Shown in pieces: positions 34,368-43,490 of a stretch of 64,000 bases of DNA (position 1 is the first letter of the stretch; every line of letters begins with the position of its first letter). This stretch comes from Eubacteriales bacterium (GTDB lineage: Bacteria > Bacillota > Clostridia > Oscillospirales > Butyricicoccaceae). The notes under the pieces are model-generated. The model was not told where the DNA came from and ran no database searches. It saw nothing but the letters and a program-made list of their open reading frames with translations. The stretch spans positions 1 to 64,000 of the forward strand of contig JAUNGQ010000002.1 of the NCBI GenBank assembly GCA_030524285.1. The letters run 5' to 3'. A program made the position numbers and the translations under genes.

Positions 34368-35909
34368 ATGGATCAGAATGTGACTGCGGAGCAGCAGGCA
34401 CCGGAGCAGAGCAAGCAGAAGTTTAACAAGCCGATTCGTTCGGAATCCGAGGAGTATGAAATCCGTACCGGCAAGCTGCAGGCCATGCAGGAAGCAGGGG
34501 AGGACCCGTTCCAGCAGGTACGCTATGACCGCACCAATTACACAACCGATATTACAGAACATTTTGATGAGATGGAGGGCAAAATTGTCCGTCTGGCAGG
34601 CCGTATGATGAGCAAGCGCATTATGGGCAAGCTGACCTTCTCTGATTTGACTGACCGCTATGGCAGAATCCAGCTTTGTGTCAAGCGTGATCTGCTTGGT
34701 ACAGAGGAATACAAGCAGTTCAAGAAGTATGATATCGGTGATATCATCGGCATTGAGGGCGAGGTTTTCCGCACCCAGAAGGGTGAAATCTCTGTCCGCG
34801 TCAATTCCTTACAGCTGCTGTCCAAGTCGCTGCGCCCACTGCCGGAGAAGTGGCATGGCCTGAAGGATACCGATATCCGTTACCGCCGTCGCTATGTTGA
34901 CCTGATTGTCAATCCAGATGTACGCAGAACCTTTGAACTGCGTTCCAAAATCGTCCGCGAAGTGCGTAATTTCTTTGACAGCCGTGGATTTATGGAAGTG
35001 GAAACACCGTGCCTGAACACCATTCCGGGCGGCGCTGCTGCGCGTCCGTTCATCACACATCATAATGCACTCGATATTGATATGTACATGCGTATCGCAA
35101 CTGAGCTGCATCTGAAGCGTCTGATTGTCGGCGGTCTGGAAAGTGTATATGAAATTGGCCGTATCTTCCGCAACGAGGGTATGGATACCAAGCACAATCC
35201 GGAGTTCACCACGATTGAAGTATATCAGGCGTATACCGATTACAACGGTATGATGGATCTGACCGAGGATATGGTCATTCACTGCTGTGAAAAGGTACTG
35301 GGTACAACCAGAGTCATGTATCAGGGTACGGAAATCGACTTCTCCAAGGGCTGGAAGCGCATGACAATGGCAGAAGCAGTCAAGCAGTATTCCGGTATGG
35401 ATTTCATGGCGATGGATGGCGAGCAGGCACTGGCTGCATGCAGGGCTGCCGGCTATGAAATCGACAAGAACAAGGAGAGCTGGGGCGATCTGATGGCAAT
35501 GGTTTACGACGCGACTGTCGAGGAGAATCTGATTCAGCCGACATTCATCACAGATTATCCGGTTGAAATTTCCCCGCTGGCAAAGCGTAAGCCGTCCGAT
35601 CCGCGTCTGACCGAGCGTTTTGAGTGCTTTGTATATGGACGTGAGCTTTGCAATGCATTCTCCGAGCTGAACGATCCGGTAGACCAGCGCGGACGCTTTG
35701 AGCGCCAGGTGGAAATGCGCAATGCCGGCGATGACGAAGCAAATATGATGGATGAAGATTACCTGATGGCGATGGAATATGGTCTGCCGCCAACGGGCGG
35801 TATGGGTATGGGCATTGATCGCCTGGCAATGTTCCTGACCGATAGCGCATCCATCCGCGATGTTCTGCTGTTCCCGACGATGAAGACCATCGGCGGAAAA
35901 GACCAGTAA
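34368..35909 (+). CDS. lysS: Lysyl-tRNA synthetase, class II
   Basis: This 513-residue enzyme charges tRNA-Lys. It has the N-terminal OB-fold anticodon domain ([21 protein letters not shown]) and class II catalytic motifs: motif 2 [18 protein letters not shown] and motif 3 [22 protein letters not shown] precedes the ATG. The mobile element begins just after its stop, so the end of lysS is a candidate attachment site. Confidence 0.97.
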   Translation: MDQNVTAEQQAPEQSKQKFNKPIRSESEEYEIRTGKLQAMQEAGEDPFQQVRYDRTNYTTDITEHFDEMEGKIVRLAGRMMSKRIMGKLTFSDLTDRYGRIQLCVKRDLLGTEEYKQFKKYDIGDIIGIEGEVFRTQKGEISVRVNSLQLLSKSLRPLPEKWHGLKDTDIRYRRRYVDLIVNPDVRRTFELRSKIVREVRNFFDSRGFMEVETPCLNTIPGGAAARPFITHHNALDIDMYMRIATELHLKRLIVGGLESVYEIGRIFRNEGMDTKHNPEFTTIEVYQAYTDYNGMMDLTEDMVIHCCEKVLGTTRVMYQGTEIDFSKGWKRMTMAEAVKQYSGMDFMAMDGEQALAACRAAGYEIDKNKESWGDLMAMVYDATVEENLIQPTFITDYPVEISPLAKRKPSDPRLTERFECFVYGRELCNAFSELNDPVDQRGRFERQVEMRNAGDDEANMMDEDYLMAMEYGLPPTGGMGMGIDRLAMFLTDSASIRDVLLFPTMKTIGGKDQ

Positions 35910-35965
35910 AATCAAGGGTTTCCGGCATCTCAAATCCCAGTTGACAACAAATTGACAACAATTTT
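35910..35965. other. Candidate left attachment site of the ICE
   Basis: Immediately after the lysS stop there is AATCAAGGGTTTCCGGC, and then two exact direct repeats TTGACAACAA (35941-35950 and 35952-35961), 11 bases apart. Such short direct repeats look like arm-type recombinase sites beside a core. The core has not been proven because the right end is outside the window. Confidence 0.5.
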
Positions 35966-36040
35966 TCATATCAATATGAAGAATTACGGCGCAGGACGAA
36001 TTGTTGTCAGGCTAAAATGCAATACGGCACTTGCTGTTAT

Positions 36041-36084
36041 GAGAACACTTTTTGAAAGAAATTTCAGAAGGTGTTCTCTTTTTT
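36041..36084 (+). terminator. Terminator at the ICE left end
   Basis: GAGAACAC (36041-36048) pairs with GTGTTCTC (36071-36078), followed by TTTTTT. It would stop lysS or flanking read-through before the first ICE gene. Confidence 0.8.
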
Positions 36085-36136
36085 GTTGGGCTGCTTTTGT
36101 CATGACAGGAAAATACTGTAGAAAGGAAAGCGAACA

Positions 36137-36409
36137 ATGATTAGCGATGAAACAAGGGCGTATTATGACCTGAAGAAACGGAATGATGTGAGGGAAAGTG
36201 CGAAAAGGCTCCGCAGGCAGTTTCTACGATATAAAGATGCGGAAATCGTTTACAGTTTGCAGCACAAAAAAATACTGGAACTTGCCAGCGAAGCTGGTGC
36301 GATCTATCGGATGGATGGTACGGTTTTGATTAACCGTGATATATTCGATGCGTATCTGGAGAAATTCCATGAACCGAGTACCCTAAAATCTGAGGAGGAT
36401 AAAGCATGA
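36137..36409 (+). CDS. Small ICE protein, DUF6462/excisionase-like
   Basis: The 90-residue protein has a charged N-terminus and a winged-helix-like segment (KILELASEAGAIYRMDGTVLINRDIFDAYLEKF), similar in layout to the first half of the next gene (MAHEAGAVYKIGKKVLIRREIFEEYL). This layout is common in excisionase-like or DUF6462 proteins of Clostridial elements (from memory). It overlaps the next gene by four bases (ATGA). A DNA-binding role is an inference. Confidence 0.65.
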   Translation: MISDETRAYYDLKKRNDVRESAKRLRRQFLRYKDAEIVYSLQHKKILELASEAGAIYRMDGTVLINRDIFDAYLEKFHEPSTLKSEEDKA

Positions 36410-36906
36410 GTGGGAATCTTTGGATGTTCTCGGATATGCTGGATGATGAAGATATAGAAATGTTGAAGCGGGATTTCATTACCTATTATCAGGGGGCTGA
36501 CTATTATGGACTTGGTCTGAAGGTTTTTACTCGAATGGCGCATGAGGCGGGAGCCGTATATAAGATTGGAAAAAAAGTCCTGATACGGCGCGAAATCTTT
36601 GAGGAGTACCTAAGACAAGTATACAGGAAAGAAACGAAGGCAACGGTTATGACGGAAAGTGAAGCAGGCGATGTCTTTGGAAAGGAGAGGACAATGAAAA
36701 AAGGAACTATGATTGTAGATGAAGAAAGTGGACGTATGGATATTCGGTTTGGCTTGGAGGAGTATTATGGAGGACTTCATTGCGGTGAATGCCTGGACGT
36801 TTTGATTGATGGGGAGTGGATTCCGACCAGAATTGAAATGGACGATGGCTGGTATTTGGTAGGAATCCAGACTGACCAACTTGCAGGTCTGACTGTAAGA
36901 ATTTAA
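36406..36906 (+). CDS. Fused ICE regulatory protein (DUF6462-like plus DUF5348-like)
   Basis: The protein has 166 residues. The first ~75 resemble the preceding protein (paralogous winged-helix-like segment). The last ~70 (MIVDEESGRMDIRFGLEEYYGGLHCGECLDVL...) look like the separate DUF5348 family. At 36681-36690 there is a perfect AAAGGAGAGG followed by an in-frame ATG at 36694, so the second half may also be made alone. It appears to be a fusion of two originally separate genes. A terminator follows at 36922-36955. Confidence 0.65.
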   Translation: MSGNLWMFSDMLDDEDIEMLKRDFITYYQGADYYGLGLKVFTRMAHEAGAVYKIGKKVLIRREIFEEYLRQVYRKETKATVMTESEAGDVFGKERTMKKGTMIVDEESGRMDIRFGLEEYYGGLHCGECLDVLIDGEWIPTRIEMDDGWYLVGIQTDQLAGLTVRI

Positions 36907-36921
36907 TTCATATTACTTGCC

Positions 36922-36955
36922 AGGGCGACTTCTTTTCAGGGGTCGTCCTATTTTT
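36922..36955 (+). terminator. Terminator after the fused regulatory gene
   Basis: AGGGCGAC pairs with GTCGTCCT (one G-T pair) and is followed by ATTTTTA. Confidence 0.7.
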
Positions 36956-36988
36956 ATGCCCATTTTATTATGAGAGGAGGAGTCCCGA

Positions 36989-38065
36989 ATGAAATGTTTG
37001 ATGAAGTACCAGTGGGTAAAACTGCCCAGGAATCATCTGCCTGAGGGCAAGGGCGTACTGGGTGCATGGGCAAAGCTCGCATCCCGTGCTGCATTTCGTA
37101 AAGGGAATGCCTCCTATTGCGGCCACATTAACCCTGTAAGCCCCGGAATGTGGGCTGGAGGTATTGTGGGCCTTAAAAGCATTTTGGGCGTCAGAAGCCG
37201 CCAGGAGGCCCAGGAGACGCTGGAGCAGTTGTCTGAACTGGGCTATGTCCAGTATGACCTGGACACCAATACAAAGAAGCTGACTTACCAGATTACAGAC
37301 TGGGTTGTCAAATGCTCCGGCAAGGAGTGCATGAACGGGGCTGTATACGCAACAGACGGGTATGGATTTCTGTGCCTCCCGCGCAGCATTACAGAGCGAC
37401 TTGCTGAGAAGCATTACATATTTGGAGAGGCAGACGCATGGTTGGATCTCTGGTGCCATTCGGTATCAAGGGACCCGTACAATGCGTTTTCTTTTTTGGC
37501 GCCGGCCGTCCAGTATGGGAAATTCGGCGCCATACTGACATTGGAAACCCTGGGGCAGCGATGGGGCTGGGAGAAGACAAAGGTATGGAGATTTTTCAAG
37601 AAGCATGGGGATGTCTTTGCTCTATACCGTCTGCCCAGCTCTTATGGCTGTCTCATTTTTAATAAGCTGTATCCATCCGATACAGAGGTTTCACTTCCTT
37701 CACAGGATCAGATTATGAGTATTCTTGATGAAATACGCATACACAGCGCAAATGTGCAGAAGAAGGGTTCGGATCATGAGCATCTGAACCGTATGGTTGC
37801 CTGGTACAGCAAGCGGCTGACAGGCCAGTTTCAGGAAGCCGAGGATGAGTCTGACGCCGAATCCCGCGTTGCACTTTTGGACCCTATATTACGCGCGTAT
37901 CTTTCTCTGTGTAGGAATTGTAAGAATTGTGAATATGACTGCAGTAGTGTAAAGGGTTATACACCTGCAGTGATTGAAGCGAGTAACATCCGCGGGCCAT
38001 GTATGCCTGTGGACATCACAAAAATTGCAAAGGAGTTTTTCACATATGAGCAGGAAACAGGATGA
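36989..38065 (+). CDS. Conserved ICE protein, possible replication initiator/DnaD-like
   Basis: I do not recognise this 358-residue protein with certainty. It has a winged-helix-like region (LKSILGVRSRQEAQETLEQLSELGYVQYDLDT), a central globular part, and a Cys-rich segment near the end (CRNCKNCEYDCSS, about 310-322) that could bind metal. Position at the start of the element, upstream of a second regulator, suggests replication or transcription control. AGGAGGAG lies before the ATG. It overlaps the next gene by 20 bases. Confidence 0.55.
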   Translation: MKCLMKYQWVKLPRNHLPEGKGVLGAWAKLASRAAFRKGNASYCGHINPVSPGMWAGGIVGLKSILGVRSRQEAQETLEQLSELGYVQYDLDTNTKKLTYQITDWVVKCSGKECMNGAVYATDGYGFLCLPRSITERLAEKHYIFGEADAWLDLWCHSVSRDPYNAFSFLAPAVQYGKFGAILTLETLGQRWGWEKTKVWRFFKKHGDVFALYRLPSSYGCLIFNKLYPSDTEVSLPSQDQIMSILDEIRIHSANVQKKGSDHEHLNRMVAWYSKRLTGQFQEAEDESDAESRVALLDPILRAYLSLCRNCKNCEYDCSSVKGYTPAVIEASNIRGPCMPVDITKIAKEFFTYEQETG

Positions 38066-38681
38066 AAAATCGCTGTATGAACAGCAGGAAAGCAGGATTT
38101 TGGCGCAGTCAGACGCCTTTATCGAGCTTCTGACCATGCGGGGAGTTTTGGGTGACGGGAGTATTGACGATGAGCGGAAACGGGCGGCAAAGCAGGAGAA
38201 ACAGCGCAACAGTTACCACAACACCGAGATGCTGTTAAAGCACTACCGGGATATTGCCTGGACCATCGAGTGTTTCCCCCAGACCGTGGCGGAAGAACTG
38301 GATCGGCCCTTTGTGGGTACTGACTCCCTGATCGAACACATGGACACGGAGATGGCTATGGGAAACCGGAAGCTGGAGAACCGTATCGCCGGTATCCAGA
38401 AATCCAGGCTGCTTCTGGATCGGGTGAATGAGGCACTGACAGTGCTGAAGAAAAAGCCGGATAACGGGAAAAAGCTGTATGACCTGATTTATCAGACCTA
38501 CATCGCGCCGGAAAAAATAAGCCGCACAGAGCTTCTGTACCGTCTGGATATCTCCTCGCGCCATTACTATCGCCTCCGCCAGCAGGCTATCACCATACTG
38601 TCGATCCGGCTGTGGGCAGCCCCGACGGCTGATGTGGATTTCTGGCTGGAGATGCTGACTCTGTTGGAGGGTCTGGAGTGA
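38046..38681 (+). CDS. ICE protein with C-terminal helix-turn-helix
   Basis: This 211-residue protein has a charged helical N-terminus (EKSLYEQQESRILAQ) and a C-terminal segment SRTELLYRLDISSRHYYRLRQQAI that resembles region 4-type or phage ArpU-like helix-turn-helix domains. ATG 38046 is chosen because AAAGGAG lies 11 bases before it and it overlaps the end of the previous gene. It probably regulates the following transfer operon, but this is inference from position. Confidence 0.6.
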   Translation: MSRKQDEKSLYEQQESRILAQSDAFIELLTMRGVLGDGSIDDERKRAAKQEKQRNSYHNTEMLLKHYRDIAWTIECFPQTVAEELDRPFVGTDSLIEHMDTEMAMGNRKLENRIAGIQKSRLLLDRVNEALTVLKKKPDNGKKLYDLIYQTYIAPEKISRTELLYRLDISSRHYYRLRQQAITILSIRLWAAPTADVDFWLEMLTLLEGLE

Positions 38682-38719
38682 TGGCACAAAAGTGGCAAAA
38701 AATTGGCGCACTCATGCCG

Positions 38720-38748
38720 ATGACATGCAAACCGATAAATGCTATACT
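38720..38748 (+). promoter_or_regulatory. Promoter ahead of the transfer operon
   Basis: ATGACA (38720-38725) and TATACT (38743-38748) are 17 bases apart. The transcript would start at about 38755, just before the small hairpins. Confidence 0.65.
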
Positions 38749-38754
38749 TGTATC

Positions 38755-38828
38755 GTCCCAAACTGGGATTGGGCAGGACAAATGCCGTTTCTGAAGCTGA
38801 AAGAGCTTTGAGAAACGGCATTTTTTGT
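38755..38828 (+). ncRNA. Short structured RNA or attenuated leader before the T4SS genes
   Basis: The promoter at 38720-38748 would give a transcript with hairpin TCCCA-aac-TGGGA (38756-38768) and then a strong terminator, ATGCCGTTTCT (38782-38792) with AGAAACGGCAT (38811-38821), plus TTTTTT. The RNA would be about 72 bases. It could be a small RNA or a leader that must be antiterminated for expression of the transfer genes. No similarity is recognised. Confidence 0.65.
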
Positions 38829-38859
38829 TGCCTGAAAATCTTACAAGGAGGTACATGTC

Positions 38860-39219
38860 ATGGTCAAACAACTGAAAAAAGGCGGCAATCGCATGAGAAC
38901 CGCCTACTGGTCGCTGGTCGGTATGGCAGGCGCTATGCTGATCACACTGCAGCCGGTTATGGCGGACACCATCTGGGATCGTTTTAGCACGATCATGAAG
39001 GATGTGTATGGCCAGCTGGTCGGTATCAGTACCATCGTGGCGGTCACGGCCGCAGCCATTGCGCTGCTGGTCCGCATGATCTCCCGTAACCAGCGGGCAG
39101 TGGATGAAGCAACCAGCTGGCTCAAGCGAATCGTGGTCACATGGATCGTTTTGAACTCTCTGGGCTTTATCGTCGCCTATCTGCAGCCTCTGATTGCCGG
39201 CGGCAATTACGCAGGCTAA
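38860..39219 (+). CDS. VirB2/TrbC-like pilin subunit candidate
   Basis: The protein has 119 residues. It has a signal-like N-terminus with a hydrophobic stretch and a likely cleavage after VMA at about 35, followed by two membrane helices (about 56-73 and 91-110). Size, topology and position just before the VirB6-like gene fit a pilin or T4SS membrane subunit of Gram-positive elements (DUF3852 or TrbC type from memory). Identity is by context, not by a diagnostic motif. Confidence 0.65.
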   Translation: MVKQLKKGGNRMRTAYWSLVGMAGAMLITLQPVMADTIWDRFSTIMKDVYGQLVGISTIVAVTAAAIALLVRMISRNQRAVDEATSWLKRIVVTWIVLNSLGFIVAYLQPLIAGGNYAG

Positions 39220-39253
39220 ACACCAGGTCAAGCCGGATGGGAGGTGAAGAATC

Positions 39254-41344
39254 GTGCTTGACTGGATTTTTGAGGGTATTGTAACGTGGGTCAGCAGTAT
39301 TGTCTCGCAGATGATGGATGCTGTATCCGGGCTGTTTCTGGATGCACTTGGCACCAACATGACCGCGATGGAAGAGTATTTCCCATTTGTGTCGAAGGCA
39401 TATGACATCATGCAGTATACCGCATGGGCGATCCTGTTCCTGATTACGGTATGGCAGCTTTTCCGTGTGTTTGGAGGCCCGATTACCGAAGCGGAAAACC
39501 CGTGGACGCTGCTCGCAAGAAGTTCTCTTTTTGCGCTGCTGATCGCCTACGCAAAACCCATATTCCTCATTACTCTTGACATTGCAAGGGCGCCATACAC
39601 CGCATTGATGGAACTTTCCATGACGGCGGAGGATTTTACCTTTGCCGGTGTGGAGCAGACCCTGATGAACGGCCTGACAACGATAGTGTCGATAGTGTCC
39701 GTGGTGGGTCTGCTGCTCTTAATCATTCTGGAGATCGCACTGGGCTGGAACTATTTCAAGCTGCTGTTGGAAACAGTAGAGCGATACATTGTGGTCGGTG
39801 TCCTGTGCTATACTTCCCCTCTGGCTTTTTCCATGGGCGCATCCAAAACAACGGCACCGGTTTTCAAAAGCTGGTGCCGCATGGTTGGATCGCAGCTTTT
39901 GCTGTTGGTCATGAATGTATGGTTCCTGCGGGGATTCAGTTCCTCCGTAGGTCAGTATATAGGCAATGGCGGCGCACTTTCCACAGGCCAGGGGAGCATT
40001 TTCCTGTGGCTGTTTTGTGCGATTGCTTTCCTAAAGACCGCTCAGCGCTTTGACAGTTATCTGGCCGCTATGGGCCTCAATGTTGCCCAGACCGGAAGCA
40101 GCATGGGTATGGAACTTCTGATGGCGGCCCGTGTAATCAGCGGTGTGGGCGGAGGCGCCCGCAGTGCCGGAAGCGTATTCAAAGGCGGCAGCACCGCTAC
40201 TGGGACCGGCGCGGCAGCAAGCGGATTTGCATCTGGGTTTGCCAGCAAATTCAAAGGCAACAGCTATGTCAGGGATGCCGTTGTGGACGGTGGTGTGCGT
40301 ATGGGTGCCGGAGGTACAGTCGGTTTTGTGGGCCGGGTGTTCGGCGGAATGGCCGCACGAGGCGGCGCTACCTTAACCGGAGAATCCATTTCCTCTGTAG
40401 CATCCCGTACAGCAAATGTTTCCGGCACGATTGCCGGGGATATTGCAGACCGCAGCCTTGGCAACTATATGCCGCAGCTTAGCGGGCATCAGCTGAAGAA
40501 TACGCAGATCAAAGGCGGCCATATCAGTACGACCGCCATTTCTGCAGATGGTAAATCCACTGCGGTCGAGATGTATAATGCGTCTCAGTTTGAAAAACCG
40601 GATGCACCTCATTCTGTGGTCACAGCTTCCGATGGAAGCCAGTGGTACCAGATGGCAGCCGGAGCTGGTGCTGGAGCATTTTACGATGCGCCTACGTTTA
40701 CCGGAAGTCCTGCTGAGTCTGAAATGGTTGCAGCAACCTTCCCGGGTGCGGAAGAAGGTACGGTACTTCGGACAGCTGGCGAGGGTGTGATTGAAGCAAG
40801 CTCTGAGGCCGGAAGCAGTATGTGGTACAACAGTGCCTATTATGATGAACCGGACGCTCCTCATACCATCATGCAGACAGCAGATGGTGTGGACTGGTAT
40901 GCTATGCAGCAGCACGCCGAGGCTCCGCAGTTTGAGTCTGGCGAAGCAGCGCTGGCTTATAACCAGGCCCAGTTCCAGGCATTTATGCCGGGATACGATC
41001 AGCAGGTATCTTCTGTTGACGGGTCCCAGCGTCAGGAAGGGCATTTTGAAGTGCGCCATGAAAATGGGTCCGGTACAATGTTCTACGATGTTGCGCAGTA
41101 TGCCGCTCCCCGTGGCGACTATCAGGTATTTGAAGATGTCAACGGCGGTCAGTGGTATGCAATCCGTGGCGAAGCAGCTGTTGAACGCAAGCCGGTATTT
41201 GAGAATGGCAAGCCGGTTTATGATGGAGAAAATGTTAAGACGGTATCGGTGGATACGGTTCGTTACAAGCAGACTCCATCCCGATTCGGAGATCCGAAGC
41301 CCCGTAGTCATACGGATATGAAACCTCCGAGAAAGAAAAGTTAA
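39254..41344 (+). CDS. VirB6/TrbL-like conjugation channel protein
   Basis: The protein has 696 residues. The first ~270 contain six to seven membrane helices (e.g. YTAWAILFLITVWQLF, GLLLLIILEIALGW, GVLCYTSPLAFSMG), the pattern of VirB6/TrbL. A Gly/Ala-rich linker follows (about 295-390). The C-terminal ~290 residues hold three repeats of about 85 residues beginning near 446, 529 and 616, each with a PxAPH-like stretch and DGxQWYAM. The start is GTG. The repeats are unusual for the family and may reach across the wall or contact recipient cells. Confidence 0.85.
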   Translation: MLDWIFEGIVTWVSSIVSQMMDAVSGLFLDALGTNMTAMEEYFPFVSKAYDIMQYTAWAILFLITVWQLFRVFGGPITEAENPWTLLARSSLFALLIAYAKPIFLITLDIARAPYTALMELSMTAEDFTFAGVEQTLMNGLTTIVSIVSVVGLLLLIILEIALGWNYFKLLLETVERYIVVGVLCYTSPLAFSMGASKTTAPVFKSWCRMVGSQLLLLVMNVWFLRGFSSSVGQYIGNGGALSTGQGSIFLWLFCAIAFLKTAQRFDSYLAAMGLNVAQTGSSMGMELLMAARVISGVGGGARSAGSVFKGGSTATGTGAAASGFASGFASKFKGNSYVRDAVVDGGVRMGAGGTVGFVGRVFGGMAARGGATLTGESISSVASRTANVSGTIAGDIADRSLGNYMPQLSGHQLKNTQIKGGHISTTAISADGKSTAVEMYNASQFEKPDAPHSVVTASDGSQWYQMAAGAGAGAFYDAPTFTGSPAESEMVAATFPGAEEGTVLRTAGEGVIEASSEAGSSMWYNSAYYDEPDAPHTIMQTADGVDWYAMQQHAEAPQFESGEAALAYNQAQFQAFMPGYDQQVSSVDGSQRQEGHFEVRHENGSGTMFYDVAQYAAPRGDYQVFEDVNGGQWYAIRGEAAVERKPVFENGKPVYDGENVKTVSVDTVRYKQTPSRFGDPKPRSHTDMKPPRKKS

Positions 41345-41456
41345 TCTGATACGGACAGCCGGGCTGATGCAGGAAATGGTCAGTCCGGCTGCGTTGTATC
41401 TTGAATGTGAAAACAGTGCTGCTTATGCAGCTTGATATAGGAGGTGTATAGAAAAA

Positions 41457-43484
41457 ATGGCTGAGCTGACAAAGCAGCAAATCGGTGATGGTTCTGATAA
41501 TTATGGACAGGCTGCCGGTCAGATGGCAAAAGCCGCGAAACAGGCAGGCCAGGAAGCGGCAAAGCAGGCTGCTTCCAAAGGCGCTGAAGCGACAGCCAAT
41601 GCCGCAGCCGCTACCGTTCAGGCCAGTGTCGAGGGTGGAAAAGCGGCAGCTGAGATTGCGGCCGGCACAGCAATGGGTGGTCCTTGGGGTGCAATTCTAT
41701 CCGCCGCATGGTCGCTTCGGCATACACTTTTTAAGATTCTGATCTGTATCTGTCTGGCACTGGTATTCCTGATTACGGTGATTGTTTCCCTCCCTAGTAT
41801 TGTTACCAACAGCATCTTTGGCCTGGATGGGGTACAGCCTGCAGAGGGAGCTACGCTTGCCGCCGCCTATTCGGATATGACTGGTACGGTTTCCGATGCG
41901 GTCAGCAGAGGCTACGACCTGTCCATCGCAAAGGTGGATCAGATCATCACGGACGGCGGTTACGATTATCAGCTTTCCATGGATGCCATCATCAACTATG
42001 CGCAGAGTTCTGCCGGGTATGATGTCAGTTACATATTGGCGGCATATTCTGCCTCCATGCAGCAACAGAACACCAGTGAGGCTGACATGATTGCCAAACT
42101 GGACAGCATCGCTGATCAGATGTTCCCGGTGACTTATGAGGAAAAGGAGCAGGAAATTACGATTCCCGTAACCTATTACACCTATAAGCCCATTACTGTG
42201 ACAGTGGTAACTGCCCAGATACAAACAGGCTCCATCAACGGCGTTCCGCAGTATCGTTATGAGACAGCACAACAGACCTTTTATCTGCCGGATGAATCTC
42301 ACACCAGCGAAGAGGCAATCACGATAGATGCGTATACCAGCGTGGATGTGACAGTTCCGGTCTACACCTCCGGTTCGATATCCGGGACCAGAACAGCAAC
42401 TTACTATAAAGCGGATGGGACGGAGACAGTTACTCCGGAAACGGAGATCATCAAGTATGTCGAATGTACGATCCATCCTTTCGATAATACTGTGATCGCA
42501 AAAGCCTTTGGCATTGATTTGAATGCCACATACGATCAGTTCAATATTACCTACGGGGAAGCCATCCAGAACATGGCCAATGCGCTCAAGATGACTCTCT
42601 ATGGTTCCCTCGGAAGCGGGCAGGCGGTGCCGCTGACCGATGCCGAACTGATTGCCTTTGTCAACCGGCAGAACTGCAACGATACCCGGAAATATATCCT
42701 GACAACGGCACTTTCGCTGGTCGGCAAGGTTCCGTACTTCTGGGGCGGCAAATCCGGCCCCGGCTGGAATGACGAGTGGAACACACCGAAGCTGGTAACA
42801 GCGGCGGGTTCCAGCAGTACAGGAACGATCCGCCCATACGGATTGGACTGCAGCGGTTTCAGTACCTGGGTATACAGTACCGCCCTCGGTGTGAATATCG
42901 GTGCCGGCACTTCCGGCCAGTACCCGAATACCGTGGCAATCTCGGCATCCGAACTGTTGCCCGGAGATCTGGGTTTCCTGGCAGAATCCGATGGAAGCGG
43001 TTGGAACCATGTGCTGATCTTTGCCGGATACAGCGAAAGCGGAGAGCGTATGTGGGTACATTCGTCCAGCGGAACGGGTGTCATTTTGAATACGCCCAGC
43101 TATGAAGGAAGCCTGTCCTATCGCAGGCTTACCATTGTGGACTATGATGCGCCCGTGGCAGGCGGCGGCTATGGAGAAGCGCTTTACACGATAGAGGTTG
43201 ATGTGACCCATTACTGCGCCTGTGAAAAGTGCTGTGGCAGCAATGCCGACGGCATCACAGCCAGTGGCAAGGTAGCGGCAACCGGCATGGTAGCCATGTC
43301 CAGCTACTATCCCTTTGGCACACAGATTATGATCAATGGCATCATGTATACCGTGGAAGACCGGGGCGGTTCCGGTATTGAGAATGACATCCATCGTGTG
43401 GATATTTTCGTTCCGGATCACCAGCAGGCCCTGCGCATGGGCAGATATACAACAACCGCTACAATTTACAGAATAGGCAGGTGA
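41457..43484 (+). CDS. T4SS peptidoglycan hydrolase, NlpC/P60 plus 3D domain
   Basis: The protein has 675 residues. An Ala/Gln-rich cytoplasmic N-terminus (about 15-75) is followed by one membrane helix (about 88-112) and a long extracellular region (about 120-400). The NlpC/P60 domain has catalytic Cys465 in GLDCSGFSTW and His in NHVLIFAGY, and a C-terminal 3D domain begins VDVTHYCACEKCCGS and contains VEDRGGSG. It would cut wall peptides to let the channel through, the role of VirB1/CwlT. The double hydrolase-3D architecture is plausible but both activities are inferred. Confidence 0.88.
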   Translation: MAELTKQQIGDGSDNYGQAAGQMAKAAKQAGQEAAKQAASKGAEATANAAAATVQASVEGGKAAAEIAAGTAMGGPWGAILSAAWSLRHTLFKILICICLALVFLITVIVSLPSIVTNSIFGLDGVQPAEGATLAAAYSDMTGTVSDAVSRGYDLSIAKVDQIITDGGYDYQLSMDAIINYAQSSAGYDVSYILAAYSASMQQQNTSEADMIAKLDSIADQMFPVTYEEKEQEITIPVTYYTYKPITVTVVTAQIQTGSINGVPQYRYETAQQTFYLPDESHTSEEAITIDAYTSVDVTVPVYTSGSISGTRTATYYKADGTETVTPETEIIKYVECTIHPFDNTVIAKAFGIDLNATYDQFNITYGEAIQNMANALKMTLYGSLGSGQAVPLTDAELIAFVNRQNCNDTRKYILTTALSLVGKVPYFWGGKSGPGWNDEWNTPKLVTAAGSSSTGTIRPYGLDCSGFSTWVYSTALGVNIGAGTSGQYPNTVAISASELLPGDLGFLAESDGSGWNHVLIFAGYSESGERMWVHSSSGTGVILNTPSYEGSLSYRRLTIVDYDAPVAGGGYGEALYTIEVDVTHYCACEKCCGSNADGITASGKVAATGMVAMSSYYPFGTQIMINGIMYTVEDRGGSGIENDIHRVDIFVPDHQQALRMGRYTTTATIYRIGR

Positions 43485-43490
43485 TGACCT

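Noticed and set aside
41697..43421. Minus-strand frame opposite the NlpC/P60 gene
   Set aside because: The plus strand shows full catalytic motifs; the minus frame is a shadow.
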